From: Pseudomonadota bacterium
GTDB lineage: Bacteria > Desulfobacterota > Desulfobacteria > Desulfobacterales > RPRI01
Reading direction: 5' to 3'
Assembly: GCA_018830925.1 (NCBI GenBank)
Contig: JAHJRK010000525.1
Span: forward strand, 1-18,388
Length of the DNA stretch: 18,388 bases
Under the pieces are notes generated by a model. It had not been told where the DNA came from. It did not search any database and saw nothing but the letters and a program-made list of their open reading frames with translations. Shown here one piece after another: positions 1-9,800 of this stretch. The first letter of the stretch is position 1; every line of letters begins with the position of its first letter. The translations under genes and the position numbers were made by a program.

Positions 1-180
1 AACTGGCAGTATTCAATGTTTTTCTCTCTTACGGCCTGAGGACTTGTAGGTTTTCCTGGAAAGTTCCTGCAACTGGTCTTTGCCGGCGTCCTGGATATTT
101 CCGCACGTGTGAAGAATTCCCATGACGGTCATATCGTTTTTAGACTTCCAAGTGTGCGCCTAAAAAGCGTTCCGGAATAA
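1..180 (+). pseudogene. Probable degraded transposase C-terminal tail
   Basis: In frame 1 the sequence reads as protein from the window edge, meets a TGA at 37-39, then stays open to a TAA at 178-180. The part after the stop contains FLQLVFAGVLDISARVK and then HIVFRLPS. This spacing of a short hydrophobic stretch, an (I/A)ARV-like motif and a final V/L-x-LP resembles the C-terminal end of IS1380/IS4-type transposases as I remember them. No terminal inverted repeat was found, and the rest of the gene is outside the window. It may simply be a chance open frame; the internal stop means it cannot be an intact product. If real, it marks the left border of the defence island as a mobile-element scar. 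Confidence 0.25.
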
Positions 181-594
181 CAATAGGAAAAGCGCGCGCT
201 ACAGCCACCCGCAGAACTGTAATTACAAACATTCTCCCATCTCGGTTAGATCGTAATAATATAATTGTAACACGTTCATTTAGTAAAAGATTTAGTATCC
301 CGTCTCTCTATCCCATCTCATAAAAACGATTATCCATAAATCCAGATCTTGTGAAAACAAAACCAATTAAAACGACTGTAAAAGGCTTTATTACCAGCAA
401 ATAAATCTTTCAGATAAAGAAAAGCTGTGGAAAACCGATGCGGATATCCCGTCCCTCACGATTTTTTCAGAATATAAAAGCCATATGAGAAAGGGTGGGG
501 AAAGGCGTATGAAAAGGAATGAACTGATAGACCGAACCTAAAACCGCGTAAACCATATCTCTGTTCTACTCTTTTCCTTTGGTTTGTAATTCGC
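181..594. other. Non-coding stretch downstream of herA
   Basis: This AT-rich stretch lies beyond the 3' end of the minus-strand HerA gene and has no convincing gene. A 56-codon open frame on the plus strand (371-541) has a protein-like composition and ends in KRNELIDRT, but has no early start codon and no recognised family. It may be a decayed gene remnant. A weak inverted repeat (TTTTAG at about 149-154 and CTAAAA at about 170-176) is seen at its left edge. I see no clear rho-independent terminator for the HerA transcript. Confidence 0.5.
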
Positions 595-2304
595 TCATCG
601 TTCTTGGTAACGCCAGCGCTTTGCTACATCAATGAGTTGAGCGTTAGTCATGTGAGAATTCTGCCACCCTTTGTCGAAATCGATGTCTTTCGAACGCGGG
701 AGCTTATCTGCAGATAACTCGCGGATAAGAATCCTTGAAGGCAGCATTGCTGCTTGTCCAACAAAAATCGCTTCCCTGCGCCTTAACCCAGACAACATCT
801 TGGTCAATCCTGATACCGAATCAGGTAAAATACCTCGTACTTGCTCACGATCAGCGTCGTTGGTTATGCGATGAACAATCCAACTATTGCATTGGGAGAG
901 AACGGTCGCTTCAACTTCACTCGGTCTTTGAGATACCAAGAGCAACCCTAACCCGTATTTACGGCCCTCTTTTGCTATTCGGCGAATGGCCTCTTGTGCA
1001 GCCTCATACTGAGCCTCACCACGATTTGGCACATAGCGATGGGCCTCCTCGCAAACCAACAAAACAGGGTATTTTTCTCTCTCTGAAGTAGACTGCCATA
1101 CCTTCAAGTAAAACAATGTCCGCGCGATAACTGCACTCGCAATACCGGCAACTTCATTTGGTACACCAGAGAGATCAATAATACAAACCGGTTCGCCTTC
1201 CCCAACAAATTGGGATAAGACCTTGGGGAATGGGTCATTTATATTATCCCAAGGCTTCAGCATGAACTTCATACGCGTGTCGCGTTGAAGCGTCTCAAGC
1301 TTGTTAATAACCGAATTAAAAGGTTCTTGTTCCTTTTTATCTTTTCCAGATGGTCGTTGGGAGTTAACCTCTTGTTTGAAAGTGTCGAGCGAATAGGGCG
1401 TTGGGGAATCGACAGAAATCTTAGTTATATCGATGCCGATGGATTCCTCCACCGAGTTACGCGCATTTAAAAGGGCTGTTTTGACGATATTCGCTTGTGA
1501 TGTTGCGACAAATTCCGTCTTCCCGATGACGAGGGCAATGGTCTCTTGAAGGTTCAATAGCCAATAAGGTAATTTAAGGCTTCCTTCATCAGTGGAGAGA
1601 CGCAAATGGTTTGTGAAGGCAGATCCATATTCGTTATGAGGATCAAGAATCACGATCCTTGGCTCCCAATTGCTATGCCCAGCTGTTTGCCCCCTCTCTA
1701 ATATACTATGGATGATAGTCGCTATTGTTCCTGATTTACCTGCACCAGTTGAGCCAAGCACTGCTGTGTGTTTTCCTATTAGCTCGTTCATGTCAGCATA
1801 ACACTGTGTACCTCCAGATCCTACATGCTCTCCAATATAAACGACCGGCCCCTTTCCCCGACCGTAAATGTAGCGAAGTTCAGATTTTGGCGTGAGATAA
1901 ACCGTTTGTTGTGGAAGGGGGTATGTGGCAACTCCTCGTTCGAAATGTAACTCCCAGCGAGGTGGTGATACTGATGCATCATGAGTCCACTCTCCTTCAC
2001 CAAAGAGATCTGCTTCTACAATTCTCTCATCGGCAGAGGCTTGAGGCAAAATCCCGCGCTCTAACTCATATTCGGCCTTCATGCGCAGCCGTCCAACGAA
2101 AGCGTAAATGATGCGTCTTCCAAAATGTATTTTTATTATTGATCCGAACTGGCCAATCGGATATGTTTCACCAGCATAAACTCGTGAAAGTTCAGTTAGC
2201 TTGGGCTCCAACTCGGCAATGATATGAGCCCCGTCCACTTCGATGATTTTCCCAATCTCGAGATTTTCGACAGGATCGCTTGGGTTCCGGATGTCAGTAT
2301 TCAT
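595..2304 (-). CDS. herA: HerA-like hexameric ATPase of a SIR2-HerA defence system
   Basis: A 569-residue FtsK/HerA-type P-loop ATPase. Residues about 12-75 look like the N-terminal HAS-barrel. The Walker A motif GSTGAGKSG is at 184-192, followed by RIVILDPHNEYG (216-227). The second acidic motif is VCEEAHRYVP (about 417-426), and the HerA signature region IAKEGRKYGLGLLLVSQRP follows at 443-461. Length is typical for the family. The start is well supported: GGAGGTG sits just upstream, and the ATG overlaps the stop of the SIR2 gene as ATGA, so the two are translationally coupled. In characterised SIR2-HerA systems, HerA hexamers assemble with SIR2 into a large complex with nuclease and NAD+-consuming activities on phage infection. 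That role is inferred here from the pair. HerA also exists in archaeal end resection with NurA, but no NurA is present. HerA family certain; defence role likely. Confidence 0.9.
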   Translation of the reverse strand: MNTDIRNPSDPVENLEIGKIIEVDGAHIIAELEPKLTELSRVYAGETYPIGQFGSIIKIHFGRRIIYAFVGRLRMKAEYELERGILPQASADERIVEADLFGEGEWTHDASVSPPRWELHFERGVATYPLPQQTVYLTPKSELRYIYGRGKGPVVYIGEHVGSGGTQCYADMNELIGKHTAVLGSTGAGKSGTIATIIHSILERGQTAGHSNWEPRIVILDPHNEYGSAFTNHLRLSTDEGSLKLPYWLLNLQETIALVIGKTEFVATSQANIVKTALLNARNSVEESIGIDITKISVDSPTPYSLDTFKQEVNSQRPSGKDKKEQEPFNSVINKLETLQRDTRMKFMLKPWDNINDPFPKVLSQFVGEGEPVCIIDLSGVPNEVAGIASAVIARTLFYLKVWQSTSEREKYPVLLVCEEAHRYVPNRGEAQYEAAQEAIRRIAKEGRKYGLGLLLVSQRPSEVEATVLSQCNSWIVHRITNDADREQVRGILPDSVSGLTKMLSGLRRREAIFVGQAAMLPSRILIRELSADKLPRSKDIDFDKGWQNSHMTNAQLIDVAKRWRYQER

Positions 2305-3449
2305 CGTTCACCTCCGAGTATTCGTGTGATGTTTTCGAATTTCCACCATGGTAAGTCATAATCTGTGTGCACAACTTTGTCGTTGTGGTAAAAGCCACGT
2401 TTGGCGAAAATTAGAACTTGCTCGCTGACAGAGCGGTCTTCATGCCATGATTTAAGTTGCCTGGGTAATTGAGTCTCTGATGTAAAGGCAATCATGGTGA
2501 GATGACCTGACGACTCCCTGAGTGCCTTGTCGAGCTCAAGATTGATATGTAAATCGCCGAAGCTGTAGCCGCAAACCACAAGTACCTTTTGAGTACGATC
2601 CTTGGGCCTAAGAGATTCACGTGCAATCCCAATAAGTTGTGCAAAAGGATCTCTTTGGGTTTCACGGTATTTTGTAGACGCTGGCCAAATCAAAACATTT
2701 CGATTTGACTGTGCGGGAATGCACAGGGACTTCGAAACTCTACGCGGTAATGCATCATCAGGGAATTCACACCAATTGATAGATCCGTGCAGTTTAAGAA
2801 CACGAGCGTCCAGACCGTCTTGGTAGAAGGTTGTAGGATTCCACCATCCCGTGACGCCGCCGTCCAAGCCGTCCGCAAACTGAATCTTCTCAAGGGCCAA
2901 GGCGTCTTCAATCAATGTATCATAGTTAAGGATCAAGTAATCTACCGGTTTATTTGATATGGATGTACCGGGGCGAATCGGCCGATGTACTGCCTTGATA
3001 AACTGCCAATGGATTTTTATGTCTATTAATTTGTCAAGGATGGTGGCTATTGCTATCTTGATTTGCTCGGTTGTTCCACGCAACTGATCAGCTGTATATG
3101 CCTGCCCGTTCAATTCTATATCATTTTTAGTGGCGTTCCGTAACGATCTCCGTTCAGCAATTGATAACAGATCAATTAGATCACTAAGATAGTCCTCGAT
3201 GTTTGCATCGGTTGCACCGGCGAACTGAGACTGCAAGGCTTGAAGTATCTGCTTTGAAGAGGTATCTATCAAAGGGCTTTGTAGAACTTCCTCTGTAAGC
3301 TCGGTAGTCAGTGGAAGTCCTGCACATTTACTGCATCCGGCACCGACTAAAAAAGCTCTCCCGCTCTGCGTCATTAATTCTTCAAGCTTTGCCACCGCCT
3401 CCGCTAAGAGAGTCGGTCTAAGCACTGATAAGTCATCTGGCATAGACAT
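2301..3449 (-). CDS. SIR2-like domain protein, predicted NADase effector
   Basis: A 382-residue protein with a SIR2-like Rossmann fold of the type used in prokaryotic immunity. Visible motifs are LVGAGCSKCAGLP (34-46, NAD-binding glycine loop), LNYD (174-177, the Asn-x-Asp pair), KLHGSINW (219-226, with His221 as the expected catalytic base) and VVCGYSFGDLHINLELD (291-307). There is no zinc-binding Cys4 module as in sirtuin deacetylases, which favours NAD+ hydrolysis over deacetylation. The ATG at 3449 has AGGAG about 8 nt upstream; a second Met two codons in is a worse fit. The gene overlaps the downstream herA by 4 bp, and a 61-bp gap separates it from the Res-like gene upstream. In known SIR2-HerA systems this subunit depletes NAD+ in infected cells. 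All key residues appear intact, so it is probably active. Confidence 0.9.
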   Translation of the reverse strand: MSMPDDLSVLRPTLLAEAVAKLEELMTQSGRAFLVGAGCSKCAGLPLTTELTEEVLQSPLIDTSSKQILQALQSQFAGATDANIEDYLSDLIDLLSIAERRSLRNATKNDIELNGQAYTADQLRGTTEQIKIAIATILDKLIDIKIHWQFIKAVHRPIRPGTSISNKPVDYLILNYDTLIEDALALEKIQFADGLDGGVTGWWNPTTFYQDGLDARVLKLHGSINWCEFPDDALPRRVSKSLCIPAQSNRNVLIWPASTKYRETQRDPFAQLIGIARESLRPKDRTQKVLVVCGYSFGDLHINLELDKALRESSGHLTMIAFTSETQLPRQLKSWHEDRSVSEQVLIFAKRGFYHNDKVVHTDYDLPWWKFENITRILGGER

Positions 3450-3510
3450 GATTCATTCTCCTTCGATTAATCAAGTTCTGCAGATAATCTTGTGAAGCTG
3501 GAAATAATTT

Positions 3511-6500
3511 CTAACTTTTTTTGTCCAGCATGGTAAACAACTTATTAATGTATTGGTCACGATCATCGGTCATAAAAAGTACATGCATTCTTTCCAATTC
3601 ATCTTGCAACTTATCCCACTTAAGTTGTGGGTACCGTGACCAGGACAGAATGAAACTATTAAGAATAACTTCAGGATCATTCAGTCGCTTTTCAACATCT
3701 TTGATAGTCTTAGCAAATTTTACTTTTTCGCTTCCCGGCCCCTCATGTAAAAGTCCATGCGGTTCAATGAACGACACATATTGCTTCTTGTTTTTAAGAA
3801 CCCACAGGATAAAATCCGGGTGAAAGTTGCCGGCTTCAAAAAAGCCAACGCCTTTGCCACGGCTCATATTTCGTAAAAGGAATATTTCTGAACCGTCCTT
3901 AACAAGTTTGCTTTTATTTTTATCACTCCAGTTTTTAAGATCCACGACAAATTGATATTCACTTTCATTTAAAGCAACGGGCATTATTGTTATTTTACCA
4001 CCACGACGTACATGAAAAAGCGGCTGATAAAGGTGTGTATTCCACTTGCAGGCTTTTAATTCACCGGGGCTGGAAAAGTTGCACAAGTATTCTTTATTTT
4101 CTTCAATTTCCTTTTTAATCTGTTTTATATGCTGAATAACCTGTTCTTCATCACCATCAACAATAAGTCGGTATTGCTCTTCAGATGGAAAATTATCATC
4201 TTCCAGCGTTAATTCTCTGAGTTCTAATCTGGGCTCGATATATTCCCGTTTCCGGTAATTATAATAGTGATCACAGTATCGTTTGAGCAATTCTGTCACT
4301 ACTTGTTGGATCAGTAAGACGTCATTAAAACTGGTGGGCCTAAGTCGTTCATGCGGCATATAAAGGGTGTACCAGTTGGGATTAACCAAAAGCCGGCGAA
4401 TACCGTCTTTGGTAATATTCAGATTATACCAGCTTCGTTCACGTTTAAAGCGCTCCAGTTCAAAAAAGAGTTCGTCGTAATTGAGCAGTGCCAGATGTTC
4501 TTTACTTAATTGGGCATGTTCTTTTTGGACAGTCGTTAATGTCCCTCGGGACTTTACAAACTGAATTCGTGGATACCAATCGGAAACAACGGTGTTTTGC
4601 ATTAGATATTCAGGAATTTCGCCAATCGCCGGAACCGGCGCATCTTTTTTGAAATCATATTCTTTCCCATCAGCAGATTTTCGTTTTGGGCGCAGGATTT
4701 TCAGCTTTTTACCGATATCATAGGTTACATTAAGTGGAATGGTAATGATCTTTTTGCGTTCATTGCCTGGAAGCCCTTCCTCTCTGAGAAAATCACGGAA
4801 TTTTTCCATAAAGTCCGCTTCAATGCCAAAGACGTTCAGTGTTTCCAGCTCTTCAATAAACAGGGGACGTTCCGGTGCGAAAGTGTGTCCGCTTCTTTTC
4901 AGGCTCCAACCGTATCCTTTTAATCGAACGCCACGGCCAAAAAGCTGTATTATCTGGGTCCCTTCACTTTTACCAACGTGCATGAGACCCATGGTACTAA
5001 CACGCCAACAATCCCAGCCTTCTATAAACTTCTTGGAGCCAATCAATATAGTTATCGGCGAAACAGAATCATTGATCGATGCGAACATGGCTTCAGTAAA
5101 TTCGCTTTCTTCGATTGATACTTTTGTATCATATTGTTTGGCGACTTCTTCAATGTGATCGCATAAGCCCTTTGCATCACCAACATTTATCAGTCCAAAG
5201 GGTTCTTCAGCAGATCCAGCTTTAAGGGCAATTTCACCTGATTCACCCTTGATTCTTGCAAGTTCAAGCTGTCCGCCGGCTGGATTGTTAAATAAACGTT
5301 TAAGAATATCTTTGTAAATGTCCCTAACCGTTTCGCCTGCATTCATAATTTTTGCAAGATACATGAATGATCCAGCAAATATATCGATGCCGTCTTTATC
5401 CAGAAGGCCTGTCGTTTGGCCATTTCCGGTAATGATATCATTAATTCTTTTCTGAAAAGCATCAGATTCAGACAGAAAATCTGCCACGAATTTAATTATC
5501 AGCGCAACATCAGCCGCAACAGCTGTTTCGTCTTTGGTTCCCTTGGCTTTTATTACCGTGCTGCCCACAAAAATCCAAAGTGGTTTTTCTATATTAAAAG
5601 GTTCAAAACCAACGGATCTTTCATTATAAATTCGAAGCTGCTGATAAAATTTTAGCAAACAGGCTGTAAGATAGGTCGCCTGAATTTCTTCATAGGATTT
5701 GGGGAGATTAAGAATCTGATAATCCTTTCCAAAACCGTCCTCATAAAACCAGCGGTATGAATAATCGAATAATATACTTCTGGCATAATCATCTTCATGC
5801 CCAGTTCCGCCGACAGCCTGCTCAAAAGTTGCGGAATATTCAAATGTGAACCCTTTGGCACACAAATCGGCTCTGTGTTTATACCAGGCATTTTCGTCTG
5901 CTTTTACATTTTTGCCGGACAACCCGCGATGACCTTCATCCACCATAAGCAGGTTCTGGTCGCCAAGACTGCGCGTGGCTATCGTGTTTGGGCCTTCTTG
6001 GGCGGCTAATTTGGTGATTTCCAGAATATCAACGCGATTTAATCCCAGTGCCATACCAAAAAGGCTGCCGCGGCTTTGCAGATATAGATCAGCTGGAATG
6101 TTACTTTCTTTAAATTCACCGATATGCTGTTCACTCAATCGCTCATTGGGGGTCAATAAAATTACACGGGACAATTCTTTTTCACAGCCACAACTTTTGG
6201 CATAATGGCGAAATTGGAGCAGATTGACGTGCATCAGCAGGGTCTTTCCGCTTCCGGTGGCATTCTGCAGGCACAATTTGTTTAAATCGTCTTTGTTATA
6301 ATGATCTATTTCGGCATACTCAATCCAGTGACGGTTAAATTTTTCTACAAATTTATTCAGATCATCCAGCAATTTATCTTGATTGTTGAAATAACGATCC
6401 AAATAAATTTCGGAAAATATCAGCGTCAACCACTGAAAATATTTCCAAACTATCGGGCGGCGCCTTTTTTCATTAATAGATTGTGTATGCCGGGCAATGT

Positions 6501-6789
6501 TTTCTTCATATATGAGCAGTTGTTCTTTGCTGGTTTCGCAGGTTTCATTCCAGAACAGGTTACTGTTGACCAAATTATGATAAAACTTATGCAAATTGTC
6601 ATGATCCAGACCTTCCATGCGTGGGTCTTTGATCGGGTCGGCCAATAAGTGGTAGGGACGAACCACAGCACCGTTAAGATTATGCTCTGCAAAGGGGTCA
6701 ATCCCAAAAAGACTGATCAGCCATTGATTGAGAAGAAGCTTATTGCGGAATTTATGAGTTTTAAGGTTACTTCGTGTTGGTCTTGGCAT
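3511..6789 (-). CDS. Type III Res-like DEAD/DEAH helicase with altered nuclease motif
   Basis: A superfamily 2 helicase of 1092 residues, longer than classical type III Res subunits (about 970). Motifs from the chosen start: Walker A QNATGSGKT (175-183), DEGH (284-287), SATF (319-322), EGWDCWRVS (590-598) and QLFGRGVRLKG (615-625). The last two are typical of type III Res proteins. Near the C-terminus, HPDF (990-993) and FIEPHG (1007-1012) match the PD...ExK nuclease layout in spacing, but the lysine is replaced by His1011. An in-frame ATG at 6822 would add 11 residues and overlap the methyltransferase gene. I prefer the ATG at 6789, because AAGGAG lies about 7 nt upstream and the gap to the previous stop is then 11 bp. 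It probably translocates or remodels DNA with the methylase encoded just upstream. Whether it cuts DNA is uncertain. Confidence 0.85.
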   Translation of the reverse strand: MPRPTRSNLKTHKFRNKLLLNQWLISLFGIDPFAEHNLNGAVVRPYHLLADPIKDPRMEGLDHDNLHKFYHNLVNSNLFWNETCETSKEQLLIYEENIARHTQSINEKRRRPIVWKYFQWLTLIFSEIYLDRYFNNQDKLLDDLNKFVEKFNRHWIEYAEIDHYNKDDLNKLCLQNATGSGKTLLMHVNLLQFRHYAKSCGCEKELSRVILLTPNERLSEQHIGEFKESNIPADLYLQSRGSLFGMALGLNRVDILEITKLAAQEGPNTIATRSLGDQNLLMVDEGHRGLSGKNVKADENAWYKHRADLCAKGFTFEYSATFEQAVGGTGHEDDYARSILFDYSYRWFYEDGFGKDYQILNLPKSYEEIQATYLTACLLKFYQQLRIYNERSVGFEPFNIEKPLWIFVGSTVIKAKGTKDETAVAADVALIIKFVADFLSESDAFQKRINDIITGNGQTTGLLDKDGIDIFAGSFMYLAKIMNAGETVRDIYKDILKRLFNNPAGGQLELARIKGESGEIALKAGSAEEPFGLINVGDAKGLCDHIEEVAKQYDTKVSIEESEFTEAMFASINDSVSPITILIGSKKFIEGWDCWRVSTMGLMHVGKSEGTQIIQLFGRGVRLKGYGWSLKRSGHTFAPERPLFIEELETLNVFGIEADFMEKFRDFLREEGLPGNERKKIITIPLNVTYDIGKKLKILRPKRKSADGKEYDFKKDAPVPAIGEIPEYLMQNTVVSDWYPRIQFVKSRGTLTTVQKEHAQLSKEHLALLNYDELFFELERFKRERSWYNLNITKDGIRRLLVNPNWYTLYMPHERLRPTSFNDVLLIQQVVTELLKRYCDHYYNYRKREYIEPRLELRELTLEDDNFPSEEQYRLIVDGDEEQVIQHIKQIKKEIEENKEYLCNFSSPGELKACKWNTHLYQPLFHVRRGGKITIMPVALNESEYQFVVDLKNWSDKNKSKLVKDGSEIFLLRNMSRGKGVGFFEAGNFHPDFILWVLKNKKQYVSFIEPHGLLHEGPGSEKVKFAKTIKDVEKRLNDPEVILNSFILSWSRYPQLKWDKLQDELERMHVLFMTDDRDQYINKLFTMLDKKS

Positions 6790-6800
6790 TAGTCCGCTCC

Positions 6801-9800
6801 TTATAAGTTTTCCATTTCCCACATGAGTCGCATAAAATCTTCTTCAATCAGGCGGACTTTCCAGTTTTCGCTTTCCAGTTTAAGGTTCGGCAGATTGTTA
6901 CTGCCGTTGACATATATGGTATCAAATTCGAAGTCGCGAGTGCTGATACGATTTTTCTGGAACCATTCATCCAGGATCAGATTATCTTTTTCCAGATTAC
7001 CGGTAAGCTTGCGCCATACGATTAAAACCTTTTCCAGTTTGCCATTGTTGGGTTGATTGGGATTAGCCGGAACCCAACCTTCGACTTTACGGAACCACCA
7101 AGACCCATTCTCATCTTGTTTAATCCTGCCATTAATAACAAGCCGGGTATGCTGATCTTCAGGGAGTTCAGGGTCGGGCTCTCTTTTAAACTTTGCATTA
7201 AATATTTGAGGTGTGGCGATGTGTGTTATGCGGAGTCCAATGAGATAATTGAATGTTTCAAGCAAATCTACGTTACGGATCGTGTATTCATCACTGCCCG
7301 ATTTTTTTATTTTAAGCTGATAGGATTCAGGATCAGTGAATGCATCAATATTCAACAGGCTCTGGCTGCCTCTGGTTTCCACATCAAGCATGTAGTGGAG
7401 CATGTAGTCTTCTTTCAAACCACTATTGGTTGAAACAGTTTGGTCACGGATTGAGTTTTCGGCGAAGCGCAAATTATTCAACGTATCTTCGTAGGATTCC
7501 AGCCTAATATATTTAAAGCAGTGGGATATGCCGGTGCCTCGGGCTGTCGGTTTGCCGTCTTTCCAGTTTACAGAATAAACTACCTTGGATAAGCGCTGTA
7601 TGAGGAAAGTGTTAAAATAATCGCCCATTTCAACAAGTATATATTTGCACATACGAGTGTTCGTATTCCCGTTAGATAGATACTTTCGATTAAGATTGAT
7701 AACAGCATGCCCAGTAGTTCCAGAACCTGCGAAGATGTCTAACACAGTACCAGCGGAACCTTTCAGTCCTAAATAAATTAAGTCTTCAATCAATTTTACT
7801 GATTTTGGAGTGAAAGAAGACATTCGTTGGTTAAAAATTTCTTGAGCCAAATTACCGCCGTGGGTACTGCTGTACTCTGGTGCATATATGAAAGACTTCG
7901 GTTTCCTTGTAGGAATATCGCCAATACCTGGGCGTTGTTTTTTGTACAATGTAAAATTGCCGTTTCGGGATTTTTTTATGATTAGATTATACTTTTCCGA
8001 ATTAACCTTATCCTTTTTCCAATACCAACTTAACTCTTCACCATCATCATTAATCGGCCATATAGCAATATGTGATTTATGTTTTGGTATATCATTTTCA
8101 GTTGTGTAGAAGTCAGAGCCATTAGGTAAAAAGAAAATTGGATACCAAAGATTTCGTCTTTTTTCTCTTGGAGCATTTGCACCTGTTGCACGGAGTCCAT
8201 CAGCCTGTTTATATAGACCATATTCATCATTAAGCCATTCATCAAGAAGAACTTCTTCATCAATCGGTAGGCGACCTATATCTGCAAGACTTCTTTTAGC
8301 GAAAGCTAAAACATATTCATGACATGATGCAAAACCCTCAGTATCTTGATTTCCCTTAAGGTTTGTTATAGCAGGCAAAACCTTTGATCCAGCATATCCT
8401 ATCAAATTATGCCCTGCGAAATACAAATTGTTAAACTCATTTTCGTCAATACTAATGAAGAGACAAGCATCCTGCTTAATTACTTTGTTTATAGTTAACA
8501 ATCTGTCATAAATCATCGCTATCCAAGATGAGTGCTGAAAGGAATCCTTATAAGCAAAATCATTATCTTTTCTTTTGTTGTATGGAGGATCTGTATAAAC
8601 CATTTCGATATTATATGAATATGTTGATGAAATGAGATTCAATGCTTGAAGGTTTTCTGAATGTATCAAAAGACCGTCACACTGATCGTCGAAATTTTCA
8701 ATGGAAGAGATCAGTTGGGATTTAAATGAGTCTTTAAAGAACCGGGTATCCAGTACCAGTTTGTTGTTAGCCTTCAGGAACTTCACGGTTAGTGGCTTGG
8801 TATAACCAGGATTTGAAAGGTCTCGCTCTATTTCATCGATGGCAAAAAGCTTTACCCATTCATCATGCTGGGCTTTGTTCCCGACTATTTCAGGATAAAG
8901 ATTCTCCGGTACTCTATCCAGAGTAATACAGTAATTGGTCTCGACGACGAATTTTTTCTTAAGCCAAAGCTTTTTCTGAAAGTCTTCAAGATGGGCAATA
9001 AAATCAATCAATTTGCCTGCGATTTTGCGCAGCACCCTGAGTTTTCCGAGATAGGTTTCAACTGTCGGGATATCGGCGCTTTCGATGTCATCCAGCCGCA
9101 TGACTTCGTTTTTGATGTAAAAATCCAGTTCTCGACACAAAAAGCCACGTAGGTCCTTATGGATAAAATAATCATAGGTGTTTCTGGCAGTATATTTGTT
9201 GATATATTTGGCAAGGAGTGTGCGGCTATTGTCTTTATCTGTCGGGGCAGGGGTTTCTAATAATCTCCGATATTCCTTGGCGCCGGCAATCTTTTTTATT
9301 GCGTCAAAGATGGTTTTAACAGCTTCAGTGTTTCGTTTTTCCCGCCATGTATTTTCCTGACCGCTTTTTTCCGTGTCTGGCCGGTACTCAAAATGAATAA
9401 CCAATTCGCCTTCGTTGTTCATTTCAACCGGATTTTCTCTATGAATAATGAAATATCTCTTTTCTGTCTCACTGGCTTTAATGTTGCCATGTTCGCCCTC
9501 GGCCGCTTCCGCAATCCTGAAATGAACAATTAAAGGTTCTGTGTTGTCATTAATTTTGATATCGATCAGGTCACGCTTATTAAGGTTCTGAACTTCCTTT
9601 GCCTTTCTCAGGTCAAATGTGAAGTTGTTAAAATATTCAGCTGTTTTGATATAATACTGATCCGCATTGGCCCAGTGAAGTTTAACCTCTTCACCGTTAT
9701 ATGGAATTGCATACGGGGCTGCTTTGCCGGAAGTTTCCCGGGTAAAATATCGGCAGGAAATAAAATCCCCATTATTATAATAGCGTTCAAAAAACCGATA

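Noticed and set aside
371..541. 56-codon plus-strand frame as a real small gene
   Set aside because: No start codon until late (484), no ribosome site and no family recognised; kept only as a possible remnant.
4739..5158. 139-codon plus-strand open frame
   Set aside because: Antisense to the Res-like helicase gene, whose motifs are continuous through it; low-complexity Ser/Arg-rich translation typical of a shadow frame.
6790..6822. Upstream ATG (6822) as the Res-like start
   Set aside because: It overlaps the methylase gene by 22 bp, while the ATG at 6789 has an ideal AAGGAG 7 nt upstream.
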